Shown here: in pieces, positions 16,001 to 24,134 of the stretch
How positions within the stretch are numbered: position 1 is the stretch's first letter
Layout of the letters: each line of letters opens with the position of its first letter
NCBI GenBank assembly: GCA_947493585.1
Contig: CANLRI010000002.1
Location: 350,899-414,898, forward strand
Length of the DNA: 64,000 bases
Direction of reading: 5' to 3'
DNA from: an uncultured Planococcus sp.
Lineage (GTDB): Bacteria; Bacillota; Bacilli; Bacillales_A; Planococcaceae
Notes under the pieces: generated by a model
What the model saw: only the letters and a program-made list of their open reading frames with translations
Database searches by the model: none
What the model was told of the DNA's origin: nothing
Program-made: the position numbers and the translations under genes

Positions 16001-16804
16001 ATGAAGGAATCATTGAAACGGATTGTCGAAAGTGCACGGTTTAATACATTCATCACGGTTTTAATTTTAATTAATGCATTGCTGGTCGGTTTGGAGACTT
16101 ATCCTGAAATTGCTGGAAATTATGGGTCATGGCTATTGATACTGGATGTCATCATCTTGGCGTTTTTCACTTTGGAAATCCTTGCCAAACTCTTTGTGTA
16201 CCGGGCGAAATTCTTCGGGAATGCATGGAATAATTTCGATTTCATCATCGTTGTCGGTAGCCTCATCCTCTACAACTCGCCGTTTATCAGCGTCTTGCGG
16301 ATTTTCCGCGTTCTGCGTGTATTGCGTACGGTTTCGACCATTCCGTCGCTGCGCCGCGTCGTAACGGCTTTGTTCATGGCCATTCCGACTATCACCAGCG
16401 TCATCTTGCTTATGTCGATTATTTTTTATGTCTATGCGGTTATCGGCACATTTTTTTATGCGGATATTGAACCGGAATATTTTGGGGATCTTGGGCTTTC
16501 GCTTATCTCGCTATTCCAGATTTTCACCTTGGAATCCTGGGCGAGCGGAATTTTCCGCCCAGTCTTTGCGGCGGAGCCCTGGTCTTGGCTATATTTCATT
16601 TCCTTTATCATCGTCTCGACCTTCTTGATGATCAACTTGATCGTCGGGGAGATCGTCAATAATGCGCAGAAGATTTCAGATGAAATCGACAAGGAAACAG
16701 CTGAGCTTGAAGGAATTAAAGAAGACACATCGGAAATTGAAGATTTGAGAAAAGAAGTCGGCGAACTGAAAAACATGATCCAAACACTCGTCGACCGAAA
16801 ATAA
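16001..16804 (+). CDS. Bacterial voltage-gated sodium channel (NavBac)
   Basis: A 267-residue six-helix channel subunit that should form a homotetramer. S1-S4 occupy about 15-120; S4 carries four arginines at three-residue spacing (R100, R103, R106, R109). The pore loop has the selectivity filter TLESWAS (176-182), identical to NaChBac-type channels, so Na+ selectivity is expected. The S6 helix runs about 196-222, and a charged coiled coil (about 222-267) follows, as in known family members. It is monocistronic. In alkaliphilic bacilli such channels work with Na+-driven motility and pH control; here the link to nhaK is only a shared ion. Confidence 0.93.
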   Translation: MKESLKRIVESARFNTFITVLILINALLVGLETYPEIAGNYGSWLLILDVIILAFFTLEILAKLFVYRAKFFGNAWNNFDFIIVVGSLILYNSPFISVLRIFRVLRVLRTVSTIPSLRRVVTALFMAIPTITSVILLMSIIFYVYAVIGTFFYADIEPEYFGDLGLSLISLFQIFTLESWASGIFRPVFAAEPWSWLYFISFIIVSTFLMINLIVGEIVNNAQKISDEIDKETAELEGIKEDTSEIEDLRKEVGELKNMIQTLVDRK

Positions 16805-16812
16805 CCGCAAGT

Positions 16813-16847
16813 AAAAGAAGCTGCCCAAAATCGGGCAGCTTCTTTTT
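16813..16847. terminator. Bidirectional terminator
   Basis: Perfect stem AAAAGAAGCTGCCC/GGGCAGCTTCTTTT between the convergent channel and LysR genes. Confidence 0.9.
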
Positions 16848-16854
16848 GTGTGGA

Positions 16855-17736
16855 TCAAACTTTCGGGAGCTGATTGACGAGTGTGATGAATTCACGGGAA
16901 ACATAGGGTACGTAACGATTTTTGCCCATGATGATCCCGAGCCGCCATGGAAAGGTTTGCGTCAGGGAGACGGTTTTAAACGGGCCGTCCTGGACGCGGT
17001 CGCAGATCAATTTCGGCATCAAGGTGACGCCGAGATTTTTCTCGACCATACCGACGATGAAATCCCATTGCGAGCTTTCATAAGCAATTTTGGGCTCGAA
17101 TCCTTCGCTTCGGCAAAATTCAACGGTCCGGCCATTGAGCGTGAATTCCTTGCTGAGAAGCAGGAACGGGTCATTCCTGAAATCAATCAAATCGCGCGTT
17201 TCCTCGTTCGCGAGCGGATGGTCTTCGTGGACGAGCAGCTTGATCTCCTGATCGACAAAAGGCACGACATCAAAGCGTTCGATATCGACCGGGAGCATGA
17301 CAAATCCGAGATCCACTTCGCCATCCGCCACTTTTTCCTCTACTTTCTTGGCGCCGTCTTCAACCAGGATAACGGTCACATCGGGATAGCGGGATTGAAA
17401 CGCCGCGATGATGGTCGGAAAGAACAAAGTGCTGATGACCGGCGGCAAGCCAATCTTGATTTTGCCTTTGTTCAAGTTCATGACATCATACAGCGAAGAG
17501 GACAAGTCATCGAGACTATTGACGATTTTCTGTGCCTGGACGAAGACCACTTCGCCGGCATCGGTTAAACGTACTTTCCTGGAAGAGCGGTCGAATAACG
17601 AGACGTCCATTTCCTGTTCCAGATTTTTGACCATTTTACTGAGTGTCGGCTGTGTCACGTGGAGTGCTTGCGCAGCTTTTGTGAAACTTTGGTGTTTAGC
17701 TACTTCGATGAAATAACCAAGTTGACGAATATCCAT
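16855..17736 (-). CDS. LysR-family transcriptional regulator
   Basis: A 293-residue LTTR. The N-terminal winged HTH (about 1-60; SFTKAAQALHVTQPTLSKMV) is followed by a periplasmic-binding-like effector domain (about 90-293). The ATG at 17736 follows GAGGAG by 8 bases. It is divergent from the permease - 3-hydroxybutyrate dehydrogenase operon, the classic arrangement of an LTTR and its target, so it probably activates that operon in response to the imported acid (inference). AT-rich near-palindromes in the 198-bp gap could be its sites, but I could not settle on one. Confidence 0.88.
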   Translation of the reverse strand: MDIRQLGYFIEVAKHQSFTKAAQALHVTQPTLSKMVKNLEQEMDVSLFDRSSRKVRLTDAGEVVFVQAQKIVNSLDDLSSSLYDVMNLNKGKIKIGLPPVISTLFFPTIIAAFQSRYPDVTVILVEDGAKKVEEKVADGEVDLGFVMLPVDIERFDVVPFVDQEIKLLVHEDHPLANEETRDLIDFRNDPFLLLSKEFTLNGRTVEFCRSEGFEPKIAYESSQWDFIVGMVEKNLGVTLMPKLICDRVQDGPFKTVSLTQTFPWRLGIIMGKNRYVPYVSREFITLVNQLPKV

Positions 17737-17877
17737 GTAAAAACTCCTCATCTATAACTAATATCTATGGAAGGTATTATAATTATTCATTTTACCTATC
17801 AATCACTTCATTGTATAGTGATAAAAGGTTTCAGGACTAAATATTTAGATTATTCATTCATGCTTTTTGTTGAGAAA

Positions 17878-17891
17878 AGTAAGCGTTTCCA
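17878..17891 (-). promoter_or_regulatory. cre site (CcpA) upstream of the permease
   Basis: On the minus strand this reads TGGAAACGCTTACT, a full match to the cre consensus TGNAANCGNWNNCW. The same 14 bases occur in the maltose operon leader (27561-27574). It lies 44 bp before the permease start, where bound CcpA would repress the operon in the presence of glucose. Confidence 0.75.
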
Positions 17892-17934
17892 TTTTGTTCG
17901 AAAAACCGTAACACATTCAAAAGGGGGATTTATC

Positions 17935-19254
17935 ATGTTAAGTATGATTGGAATGGTTGGAGGACTTATTCTATTGATCGTGTTGACGATGAGGGGCGTC
18001 AACTTGTTGATCGCTGGACCATTATCGGCATTGTTCGTGGCCGTGCTCAGCGGCTTGCCACTGTTTCCGCAATTGGTAGGGGAAGGGGAAGCCAATTTAT
18101 TGTCGAACTATATGGGCGGCTTCTCCGGATTCATCACCTCGTGGTTCCCGATGTTCTTGCTCGGGGCTATCTTCGGTAAAGTTATGGAAGATACAGGAGC
18201 GGCGGACAGCGTCTCCAAATGGCTGGTCGGAAAATTCGGCTTGTCAAAAGCGGTGTTGGCGATTGTCATTGCCTGTGCCGTATTGACTTACGGCGGTGTC
18301 AGCTTGTTCGTCGTGGCGTTCTCGGTTTACCCGATGGCACTGAGCTTGTTCAAGCAAGCAGATTTGCCCCGTCGTTTTATCCCGGCAGCGCTTGCGCTCG
18401 GGTCTGTTACATTCACGATGACTTCTGCAGGGTCACCGGAGATCCAAAACTGGATCCCAATCGAGTATTTGAACACTAGCCCGTACGCCGGCTGGGAAGT
18501 CAGCATCATCGTTGCGATTTTCATGGCGGTATTCGGTTATTGGTGGTTAAAACGCATGATCAACAAAGCTGTAAACAAAGGCGAACGTTTCGAAGCGAGG
18601 GAGTCAGATCCGCAATTGGCAGATAGAGCCTTGCCTCACCCAGTTACAGGCTTGATTCCATTGCTGGTCGTATTAGCCGTGTCATTCATTTTCCATGATT
18701 CACTTGGAACTTCTGCCTTGATCTTGGCATTGCTCGGCGGCGTCATCACAACGTATCTATTGAATATGAAATACTTCACGAACCTTGGCAAAGCGTTGAC
18801 TGATGGAACGATCGGCGCATTGATCGCCATCGGCAATACAGCAGCAGTCGTCGGTTTCGGCGGCGTTGCCAAAGCAGTTCCGGCTTTCCAAGTCGCAGTA
18901 GACGCCATGACGAGCATTCCGGGAAGCCCGCTTATCGGCGGAGCTGTAGCGGTTAGTGTCATTGCCGGACTTACAGGTTCTGCTTCTGGCGGGCAAGTCA
19001 TCGCATTGCCATTGATTGCGCCTCATTACATTGATATGGGCGTCAATACAGAAGCGCTTCACCGGACCGTCGCGATTTCTTCTGGGGCACTCGATTCATT
19101 GCCGCATAACGGTTACGTTGTGACAACGATTCAAGGGATTTGCGGAGAGACCCATAAAGCCGCTTACGGTGCAGTAGGGGCTGTAACGGTAATCGTGCCG
19201 CTGATTGGATTGACGATTGCGATTATCTTATTCAGCTTAGGGCTAGGAATTTAA
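17935..19254 (+). CDS. GntP-family permease, probably for 3-hydroxybutyrate
   Basis: A 439-residue membrane permease of the GntP/gluconate-symporter superfamily with about 12 segments. The ATG at 17935 is taken because AAGGGGGA lies just upstream; the open frame upstream has no ribosome site. Motifs include GGVSLFVVAFSVYPMA (about 120-135) and TGSASGGQVIALPLIAP (about 347-363). B. subtilis YxjC, a homologous permease, sits with ketone-body genes. The gene 24 bp downstream is a 3-hydroxybutyrate dehydrogenase, so uptake of that acid is likely (inference). Confidence 0.83.
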   Translation: MLSMIGMVGGLILLIVLTMRGVNLLIAGPLSALFVAVLSGLPLFPQLVGEGEANLLSNYMGGFSGFITSWFPMFLLGAIFGKVMEDTGAADSVSKWLVGKFGLSKAVLAIVIACAVLTYGGVSLFVVAFSVYPMALSLFKQADLPRRFIPAALALGSVTFTMTSAGSPEIQNWIPIEYLNTSPYAGWEVSIIVAIFMAVFGYWWLKRMINKAVNKGERFEARESDPQLADRALPHPVTGLIPLLVVLAVSFIFHDSLGTSALILALLGGVITTYLLNMKYFTNLGKALTDGTIGALIAIGNTAAVVGFGGVAKAVPAFQVAVDAMTSIPGSPLIGGAVAVSVIAGLTGSASGGQVIALPLIAPHYIDMGVNTEALHRTVAISSGALDSLPHNGYVVTTIQGICGETHKAAYGAVGAVTVIVPLIGLTIAIILFSLGLGI

Positions 19255-19278
19255 TTTTTCACTTGGAGGGACTCCATC

Positions 19279-20055
19279 ATGGTAGATAACAAAGTAGTAT
19301 TGATCACCGGTGCCGCGAGCGGCATCGGCTATGAAATCAGCGTGGACTTTGCCAAAGAAGGCGCTAAGATCGTGCTGACCGATATCAACGAAGGAGCGGT
19401 GCAACAAGCTGCAGATGAGTTGAAGGGACAGGGCTTTGACTGCATCGGCATCAAATGTGATGTCACCAGCGAAGCCGAAATCAAGGCAGCTATCGACAAA
19501 ACCGTAGAAACATTCGGTTCCTTGGATGTACTGATCAATAATGCGGGGATGCAGCACGTCTCGCCGATCGAAGAATTTCCGACCGAGAAATACGAATTGC
19601 TGATTAAGATTATGCTGGTTGCACCGTTTATCGCGACCAAGCATGCCTTCCCGATCATGAAGAAACAAGGCTTCGGGCGCATCATCAATATGGCGTCGAT
19701 CAACGGTCTCGTCGGCTTCGCCGGGAAAGCGGCTTATAATAGCGCCAAGCACGGCGTAATCGGATTGACGAAAGTCGCGGCACTAGAAGGCGCAGAGCAT
19801 GGCATCACGGTCAATGCGATGTGCCCGGGTTATGTCGACACGCCGCTCGTGCGCAATCAGCTGGGCGATTTGGCGAAGACGCGCAATGTCTCGCTGGAAA
19901 AAGTGTTAGAAGAAGTCATCTACCCATTGGTTCCGCAAAAACGCTTGTTGTCGGTGCAGGAAATCTCCGATTACACGATGTTTCTCGCGAGCGATAAAGC
20001 CCGTGGCATCACCGGGCAGGCAGCGGTCCTTGACGGCGGCTATACAGCACAATAA
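19279..20055 (+). CDS. bdhA: 3-hydroxybutyrate dehydrogenase (SDR)
   Basis: A 258-residue short-chain dehydrogenase that oxidises D-3-hydroxybutyrate to acetoacetate with NAD+. The cofactor motif is TGAASGIG (about 10-17). NNAG (about 90-93), the catalytic Ser in NMASING and the Tyr-Lys pair in AYNSAKHG (about 153-160) are complete. INNAGMQHVSPIEEFP, ALEGAEHGITVNAMCPGYV and TPLV are typical of BDH rather than of general SDRs. It is the second gene of the permease operon. The acetoacetate CoA-transferase genes (scoAB) that often accompany it are absent here. Confidence 0.87.
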   Translation: MVDNKVVLITGAASGIGYEISVDFAKEGAKIVLTDINEGAVQQAADELKGQGFDCIGIKCDVTSEAEIKAAIDKTVETFGSLDVLINNAGMQHVSPIEEFPTEKYELLIKIMLVAPFIATKHAFPIMKKQGFGRIINMASINGLVGFAGKAAYNSAKHGVIGLTKVAALEGAEHGITVNAMCPGYVDTPLVRNQLGDLAKTRNVSLEKVLEEVIYPLVPQKRLLSVQEISDYTMFLASDKARGITGQAAVLDGGYTAQ

Positions 20056-20084
20056 AAGCACGGCGCATTTTGCGCCGTGCTTTT
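20055..20084 (+). terminator. Terminator of the bdhA operon (copy A)
   Basis: Stem AAAGCACGGCGCA/TGCGCCGTGCTTT with loop TT and T run; it overlaps the bdhA stop codon. Confidence 0.88.
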
Positions 20085-20324
20085 CAGAGTGTTGAAGAAG
20101 TCTATAAATCCATTACGAACTAGAATGGAGTCGTTTTTTCTACATTCAAAAATCAATGATCTTTCTAAGTATTTGGAGAAGCGTTCGCTCGACTCCTGTG
20201 GATTAGCGAGACGACCGAGACCCCGCAAGGCGCATCGCGACTGAGGAGGCTTGGGCGCGAGCCCACGGAAAGCGAGCGATAAGCTTCGGAAAATACGGTT
20301 TCCTAAACTTCTCGATGGCATGGT
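20085..20324. repeat. Terminator-bracketed hairpin repeat, copy 2
   Basis: A 240-bp element homologous to 2839-3075. It starts CAGAGTGTTGAAGAAGT and ends at a duplicate of the local terminator. The core, about 20167-20297, pairs GTATTT/AAATAC, GAAGC/GCTTC, TCGCTCG/CGAGCGA and TCCTGTGG/CCCACGGA. Where copy 1 has TTGCTCG/CGAGCAA this copy has TCGCTCG/CGAGCGA, so both arms changed together. The left about 75 bases are AT-rich and less conserved. No coding frame is evident. Confidence 0.8.
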
Positions 20325-20354
20325 AAAGCACGGCGCATTTTTGCGCCGTGCTTT
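20325..20354. terminator. Duplicate of the bdhA terminator (copy B)
   Basis: It matches 20055-20084 apart from one extra T in the loop. It lies between convergent genes and can also end the hydrolase transcript from the minus strand. Confidence 0.85.
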
Positions 20355-20385
20355 CTTGATTTTAATATAGTCTGTTAAATGAAAC

Positions 20386-21162
20386 TCAATCGTCGAGAAA
20401 ATTTTCGGCGATGCCGAGAAACAGGCGAGGCTGTTCGACGTTGGGGGCATGGCCCGAACGCTTGAATTCCATAAAGCTGGCGTGCGGGATGAGCTGCGCC
20501 GTCTCGCGTCCTTTGTCCGGTGGGTTCAATTCATCATAGCGTCCGCTGATGACCAAGGTTTCTGCTGAAATCTTCGAAAGTTCCGGGCGCAAATCAAAGC
20601 GCTCTAAGGCGTTTGACGCGATGCCTTGCTGCTCCATCGTCAGTTGGGGGCTATTTTGGGCCGTTTTCTCCTGCCATTTCTTAACGGCCGTCAAGCGATG
20701 GAACATATAGGCTTGAGCTTTATCGAGCTTGTCGTGGATAGATAAGCCGTTAAACTCGTCTTCATGGCGATCGAATAATTCAGCCATGGATGATTGCTCG
20801 CCGTAGGATTTGGTGGCGACCAACAATAATTTGCGCACGCGTTCAGGGCGTCTCGCAGCCAATCCTTGTGCAATATAACTTCCCATGGAAACACCGATGA
20901 CATCGACCGACTCCAGCCCCAGCTGGTCCAATAAAGCGGCGGCGTCTTCGATGTGGTTGTCGAGTGTATAGGAATCAGGTTTTGCCGAGTGGCCGTGACC
21001 TCTTGAATCGAGTGCGATAATGCGGCGCTTCGTACGGAAAAAATTGATTTCGCGGTAAAACATGGAGGAGCTGGTAGTTAATCCATGAAACAGGAGGAGC
21101 GGCTGGCCGCTTCCAATATCTTCGTAATACAGGCTAATATCGTTTTGGGTGAATATAGGCAT
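20386..21162 (-). CDS. Alpha/beta hydrolase
   Basis: A 258-residue cytosolic hydrolase of the alpha/beta fold. Nucleophile Ser is in GVSMGS (GxSxG, about 93-98). The acid is probably the Asp in ISGRYDELNPP and the base the His in RSGHAPNVEQP (about 240-250). It resembles 3-oxoadipate enol-lactonase and related esterases, but no neighbouring catabolic gene supports a specific substrate. The start at 21162 follows GAGGAAG by 7 bases. Confidence 0.82.
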   Translation of the reverse strand: MPIFTQNDISLYYEDIGSGQPLLLFHGLTTSSSMFYREINFFRTKRRIIALDSRGHGHSAKPDSYTLDNHIEDAAALLDQLGLESVDVIGVSMGSYIAQGLAARRPERVRKLLLVATKSYGEQSSMAELFDRHEDEFNGLSIHDKLDKAQAYMFHRLTAVKKWQEKTAQNSPQLTMEQQGIASNALERFDLRPELSKISAETLVISGRYDELNPPDKGRETAQLIPHASFMEFKRSGHAPNVEQPRLFLGIAENFLDD

Positions 21163-21211
21163 TAGTTTCTTCCTCTCATCTCTATCTACTATTTTACTAT
21201 ACCTCAATAAC

Positions 21212-21242
21212 ACAAGCGCAAACGGGAAGCCGTCTGCGCTTG
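21212..21242 (-). terminator. Hairpin after the TVP38 gene
   Basis: Stem ACAAGCGCA/TGCGCTTGT with a 13-base loop, immediately past the TVP38 stop on the minus strand. The T run is weak, so termination may be partial. Confidence 0.55.
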
Positions 21243-21806
21243 TCAGGTTTTGTCCAATTTATGCTTGCGGCTTTGCCATTTATCGATAAAGCTGAAAATC
21301 GCAGCGAGCAATAAGAACATGCTGAGGGTCGTATACCAAGGGAATTCCGAAATGGCTCTGCCGAAAGCGGTATAGAGGATAGCTGGAGCGATCAAACCAA
21401 GTGCGGAATAATACATGTATTCCCTGCGTGTATTGGTCATCTCCATCAAATAAAACGACAGAAGGTGAAAATGGACAAAGGGCATGACCCGCAGAATCAT
21501 CACCTGGGAAACGGTTAGGTTGCGGTCAGGAAACCATTTGTCTTTCAAAGCGGCGAGTTTGGCACGGAAGCGCGGGAATTTATTGATCATCATATAAGAA
21601 ATGAAACTCATCAGCGTCAATCCGATAAAAGACAGGATGGCGCCTTGGAAAAAACCGAAAAGAAAACCGCCTGCAATGCATACGGCGATCACCGGCAAAA
21701 ACAGCAGCGGCCGGATCAAATGGAGCAAAATGAACAAAAGAGGCGCCCAAAGTCCCGCATGCCCAATGAAGTTTTCTATCGCTTGCTCGAACTCAGCCAA
21801 GTCCAC
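21243..21806 (-). CDS. TVP38/TMEM64 (DedA superfamily) membrane protein
   Basis: A 187-residue membrane protein with about 5-6 hydrophobic segments. The family core is FGFFQGAILSFIGLTLMSFI (about 49-68), and MILRVMPFVHFHLLSFYLM (about 103-121) carries a characteristic Arg in a membrane-facing loop. DedA-like proteins are linked to lipid scrambling or proton-dependent transport; the role here is not defined. It starts at GTG 21806 with GGGGAG 5 bases upstream. Confidence 0.8.
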   Translation of the reverse strand: MDLAEFEQAIENFIGHAGLWAPLLFILLHLIRPLLFLPVIAVCIAGGFLFGFFQGAILSFIGLTLMSFISYMMINKFPRFRAKLAALKDKWFPDRNLTVSQVMILRVMPFVHFHLLSFYLMEMTNTRREYMYYSALGLIAPAILYTAFGRAISEFPWYTTLSMFLLLAAIFSFIDKWQSRKHKLDKT

Positions 21807-21980
21807 TGTTCTCCCCGCCTTTCAGCTTCTATTACTAATAAGGAAGAATAAGCGAAAAGGTCCGGAAAAGCAAGGATTTGTTTGATCCCCCCCAAATTAG
21901 GGGTATGAAAAATTATCTACATAAAACACATTTTGATAAGCATCTATGTTAACCATCATCAGGAAAAGGGAGAGGGTTTT

Positions 21981-23063
21981 ATGAAAAGAAGCTTGAAAAT
22001 AGCCAGTGCCTTCATCGGGATCGTTGTCGGCGCTGGCTTTGCGTCCGGACAGGAGATTTTGCAATATTTTACCAGTTTTGGCTATTGGGGTGTAGGCGGC
22101 GTCCTGGTCGCTACTGCATTATTCGGCTATATCGGGATGATTCTGACCCGTCTAGGAAGCCGTATGCAAACCACCTCACATGAAGACGTTGTCTACCGAA
22201 TCAGCGGGAAATGGCTCGGAAAAGTAATCGACTATACATTGATTTTGACCTTATTCGGTATTTTAGTCGTTATGATCGCAGGAGCTGGATCAATATTTTC
22301 CCAACAATTCGATCTAGCGCCAGCATTCGGGCGCAGCATCATGATTGTATTGGTCATCGTGACCATCATGATGAACGTCAAAAAAGTCATCACGGTCATT
22401 TCCAGCATTACGCCGTTTTTGATTTTAATGGTAGTGGGCATCGCCATTTATAGCGTCGTCACGATGGACAGCAGTTTTAGCGCTCTCGACCCGGTAGCTA
22501 AAGAACAGCTATCCGCTACACCAAACTGGCTATTATCGGCGATTAACTATGTGTCGCTTGCGATTGCGCTAGGAGCCTCGATGTCGCTCGTCATGGGTGG
22601 CGCCGAAGCAGATGAGAAAGTGGCAGCCCGCGGCGGATTGATCGGCGGACTTGGCTTCGGCGTATTGATCCTGCTCAGCTATGTGGCGATATTCGCGAAA
22701 GTGGATGTCGTCGGCGGAGCGGATTTGCCGATGCTCGCCATCGGGGATGACATTTCACCGATTCTCGGCATTATCATGGCAGTCGTCATCTTCGCGATGA
22801 TCTACAATACGGCTGTCAGCATGCTGCTGTCGTTCTCTGCACGGTTCACGGAAATCGGTACGAAGAAATTCCGGATTTTTGTTATCATTGCCGGATTGAT
22901 CGCTTTTGCACTCAGCTTCGTCGGCTTCACTGCTTTGGTCAATTATCTGTACCCAGCAGTCGGCTATCTCGGCTTGCTGTTGATCGGGGCATTGATCTTG
23001 GCGGATATCCGCAAAGTTGGCAAAAACGACAAAGCCAAGCGCGACAAAGAAGCAACAAACTAA
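21981..23063 (+). CDS. YkvI-family membrane transporter
   Basis: A 360-residue protein with about 10 membrane segments and a LeuT-like N-terminal phrase (GIVVGAGFASGQEILQYF, about 13-30) that includes an unwound Gly-rich first helix. The family is annotated as YkvI and distantly related to amino-acid/Na+ symporters; the substrate is unknown. The start at 21981 follows GGGAGAGGG. It is monocistronic with a strong terminator. Confidence 0.78.
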   Translation: MKRSLKIASAFIGIVVGAGFASGQEILQYFTSFGYWGVGGVLVATALFGYIGMILTRLGSRMQTTSHEDVVYRISGKWLGKVIDYTLILTLFGILVVMIAGAGSIFSQQFDLAPAFGRSIMIVLVIVTIMMNVKKVITVISSITPFLILMVVGIAIYSVVTMDSSFSALDPVAKEQLSATPNWLLSAINYVSLAIALGASMSLVMGGAEADEKVAARGGLIGGLGFGVLILLSYVAIFAKVDVVGGADLPMLAIGDDISPILGIIMAVVIFAMIYNTAVSMLLSFSARFTEIGTKKFRIFVIIAGLIAFALSFVGFTALVNYLYPAVGYLGLLLIGALILADIRKVGKNDKAKRDKEATN

Positions 23064-23064
23064 G

Positions 23065-23096
23065 AAAAGGCCTTCTGCCAAGCAGAAGGCCTTTTT
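23065..23096 (+). terminator. Terminator of the ykvI-like gene
   Basis: Stem AAAAGGCCTTCTG/CAGAAGGCCTTTT followed by T. Confidence 0.92.
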
Positions 23097-23141
23097 GTTA
23101 TAGTGAAGAAAGAAAGCAGACATGCATAGAGGAGGAATGGG

Positions 23142-24098
23142 ATGAAGATTTTAATTGTTGGAGCAGGCGCGATGGCTTGTCTGACTGGGGGCAAACTGAA
23201 GACAAGCGGGGAACAAGTGCGCTTATACAATCGAATGAATAAACACGTGGAAACCATCAATAAGCAAGGTTTGCGCATCGTCGAAAAAGATAATTCGGTT
23301 ACGCAAATCAATCTGGAAATCATACAGGACTTAAAAGCCCATGAGCAGGTGGATATCCTGCTCGTCCTGTTGAAAGCCCAGGCCAATGAAGCGGTGCTCA
23401 GCAAACTGCGTGGCAAGCTGGCTGAGGGTACGGTGATCGTCACGATGCAAAATGGCATCGGGAACGCCGAAACGATCCAACAATTGTTTCCGATGAATAC
23501 GGTCGTCTCCGGAACACTTGGCCATGGCGCGAGCGTTGAACACGATGGCACAATTCTGCATAGGGGCTGGGGCATAAACTATTTGGGCAATGTCGAAGAA
23601 GAAGCTGCCAGCGAGAAACTCAAAGCTTTTGCCGAAAAATTGAGTACAGCGGGCATGAAAACGGAAGTGTCGGCAGACGTCAACGCCGTCATCTGGAATA
23701 AATTATTCGTCAATGCCGCTTTCAACTCCGTGACCGCCCTCACCCGCCTGAAGAACGGCGACATCCTCAATACGCAGGAAGGAGAAGACTTGCTGCGTGC
23801 GGTCACGGCAGAAGCGGTGCTCGTCGCCCGTGCGGAAGGGGTGGATGCGGACGCAGAAGCGGTCGCAGAGGAATGCCTGAGAATGGGCCGCCAGGATATC
23901 GGCGGCAATAAATCATCGATGCTCATGGACATCTTGAAGAAACGCCAGACCGAAATCGAAGTCATCAATGGCGGCATCGTGAAGCTGGGGAAAAAACACG
24001 GAATCGAAACGCCCGTCAATGCCAGCTTGGCTGGGTTGATCCGCATCATCGAACAGAATTACAAGCTGCGCGTCGACGAATCGACCGTACAAAAATAA
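23142..24098 (+). CDS. panE: 2-dehydropantoate 2-reductase (PanE/ApbA family)
   Basis: A 318-residue NADPH-dependent reductase that converts ketopantoate to pantoate in coenzyme A synthesis. The N-terminal dinucleotide motif is VGAGAMACLTGG (about 6-17). The catalytic Lys is in WNKLFVNAAFN (about 185-195), and the substrate-binding TEIEVINGGIV (about 269-279) is present. Members of this family include paralogues with other ketoacid substrates and no panB or panC is near, so specificity is likely but not certain. The start has GGAGGAA. Confidence 0.8.
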   Translation: MKILIVGAGAMACLTGGKLKTSGEQVRLYNRMNKHVETINKQGLRIVEKDNSVTQINLEIIQDLKAHEQVDILLVLLKAQANEAVLSKLRGKLAEGTVIVTMQNGIGNAETIQQLFPMNTVVSGTLGHGASVEHDGTILHRGWGINYLGNVEEEAASEKLKAFAEKLSTAGMKTEVSADVNAVIWNKLFVNAAFNSVTALTRLKNGDILNTQEGEDLLRAVTAEAVLVARAEGVDADAEAVAEECLRMGRQDIGGNKSSMLMDILKKRQTEIEVINGGIVKLGKKHGIETPVNASLAGLIRIIEQNYKLRVDESTVQK

Positions 24099-24127
24099 GC
24101 CAGTTGCCGGGATTCCGGCAACTGGCT
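24098..24127. terminator. Terminator of bioY, shared with panE
   Basis: A 13-bp stem AGCCAGTTGCCGG/CCGGCAACTGGCT between convergent genes. The better T run (TTATTTTT) is on the minus strand. Confidence 0.8.
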
Positions 24128-24134
24128 GTTCCTG

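Noticed and set aside
16846..17568. Plus-strand open frame of 240 codons
   Set aside because: Antisense of the LysR regulator; no ribosome site and no recognised motif.
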